In this document: piece by piece, positions 5,459-5,643 of the stretch
How positions within the stretch are numbered: position 1 is the stretch's first letter
Layout: each line of letters begins with the position of its first letter
Origin: Pseudomonadota bacterium
GTDB taxonomy: Bacteria > Pseudomonadota > Alphaproteobacteria > UBA8366 > JADFVY01
Assembly: GCA_030671915.1 (NCBI GenBank)
Contig: DAOVHN010000192.1
Location: forward strand, 1 to 5,643
Length of the DNA stretch: 5,643 nucleotides
Direction of reading: 5' to 3'
Notes under the pieces: generated by a model
The model's database searches: none
What the model saw: the letters and a program-made list of their open reading frames with translations, nothing else
What the model was told of the DNA's origin: nothing
Translations under genes and position numbers: made by a program

Positions 5459-5643
5459 ATGCGAAAACTGTTGCTGGCCATGGTGATACTGTTGCCGCCT
5501 AGCTTGGCCGACGCTGGCGAGGCGGAAATACGCGATGAACTCGCGGCGCAAGGGAAAGAGTTCTTCCTGGCCGAAAGGTTCTCCGACCTGGACTATCTGG
5601 CCGGAGAGTATCTCGGCAATGAAAGCCGCACCCTGAGCGGCCA
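5459..5643 (+). CDS. Exported protein of unknown function, N-terminal part
   Basis: An open frame starts at ATG 5459 with a strong AAGGAG (5447-5452) 6 nt upstream, and runs without a stop for 61 codons to the right edge, so the gene is truncated by the window. The first 18 or so residues (MRKLLLAMVILLPPSLADA) are a Sec signal peptide with likely cleavage after ADA. The mature start, EIRDELAAQGKEFFLAERFS followed by DLDYLAGEYLGNESRTLSG, is an amphipathic helical stretch. It faintly recalls the N-terminal part of DUF4034-type secreted proteins, but too little is visible to assign a family. It is transcribed divergently from the dioxygenase gene across a 158-nt gap. I see no convincing plus-strand promoter there; TAGTAT at 5390-5395 lacks a matching -35. 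Confidence 0.8.
   Translation, partial: MRKLLLAMVILLPPSLADAGEAEIRDELAAQGKEFFLAERFSDLDYLAGEYLGNESRTLSG

Overview
The window looks like a GC-rich alphaproteobacterial chromosome segment, probably from a free-living Rhodospirillales-like lineage. That placement is inferred from the GC-rich codon use, the DUF1491 protein (a family known mainly from alphaproteobacteria), and the HAMP/MCP and PDC-sensor style; no rRNA or marker gene is present to settle it. Coding is dense. There are no gaps of 300 bp or more, and no tRNA, rRNA or CRISPR array was seen.

Layout: (1) 1-338, the 3' end of a solo PDC/Cache sensor-domain protein, followed after 71 nt by (2) a complete membrane methyl-accepting chemotaxis protein (410-2113) that ends at a strong intrinsic terminator (2141-2168). 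(3) A 94-nt leader with an 8-bp dyad next to a consensus -35 hexamer precedes a GlxA-type regulator (DJ-1/PfpI-like domain plus AraC HTH, 2263-3270). (4) The whole gap between that gene and the next is filled by a palindromic element with perfect 52-bp arms (3270-3428). (5) A secreted Sel1-repeat protein follows (3432-4130); its last codons and stop lie inside a diverged third copy of the same repeat (4114-4156). (6) A DUF1491 gene (4162-4500) converges on, and overlaps by 4 bp, (7) an EctD/proline-hydroxylase-like member of the PhyH dioxygenase superfamily on the minus strand (4497-5300). (8) Divergent from it is the N-terminal part of an exported protein of unknown function (5459 to the right edge).

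The first two genes plausibly form a sensory pair: a periplasmic PDC protein and a chemoreceptor. The regulator and the dioxygenase could both belong to metabolism of amino acids or quaternary-amine-type osmolytes, but they are separated and on opposite strands, so this is only a suggestion. The least ordinary feature is the repeat family around the Sel1 gene: a long perfect palindrome on its left and a diverged half-copy on its right. Together they make an 887-bp segment (3270-4156) bounded by inverted repeats with a secreted-protein gene as its only cargo.
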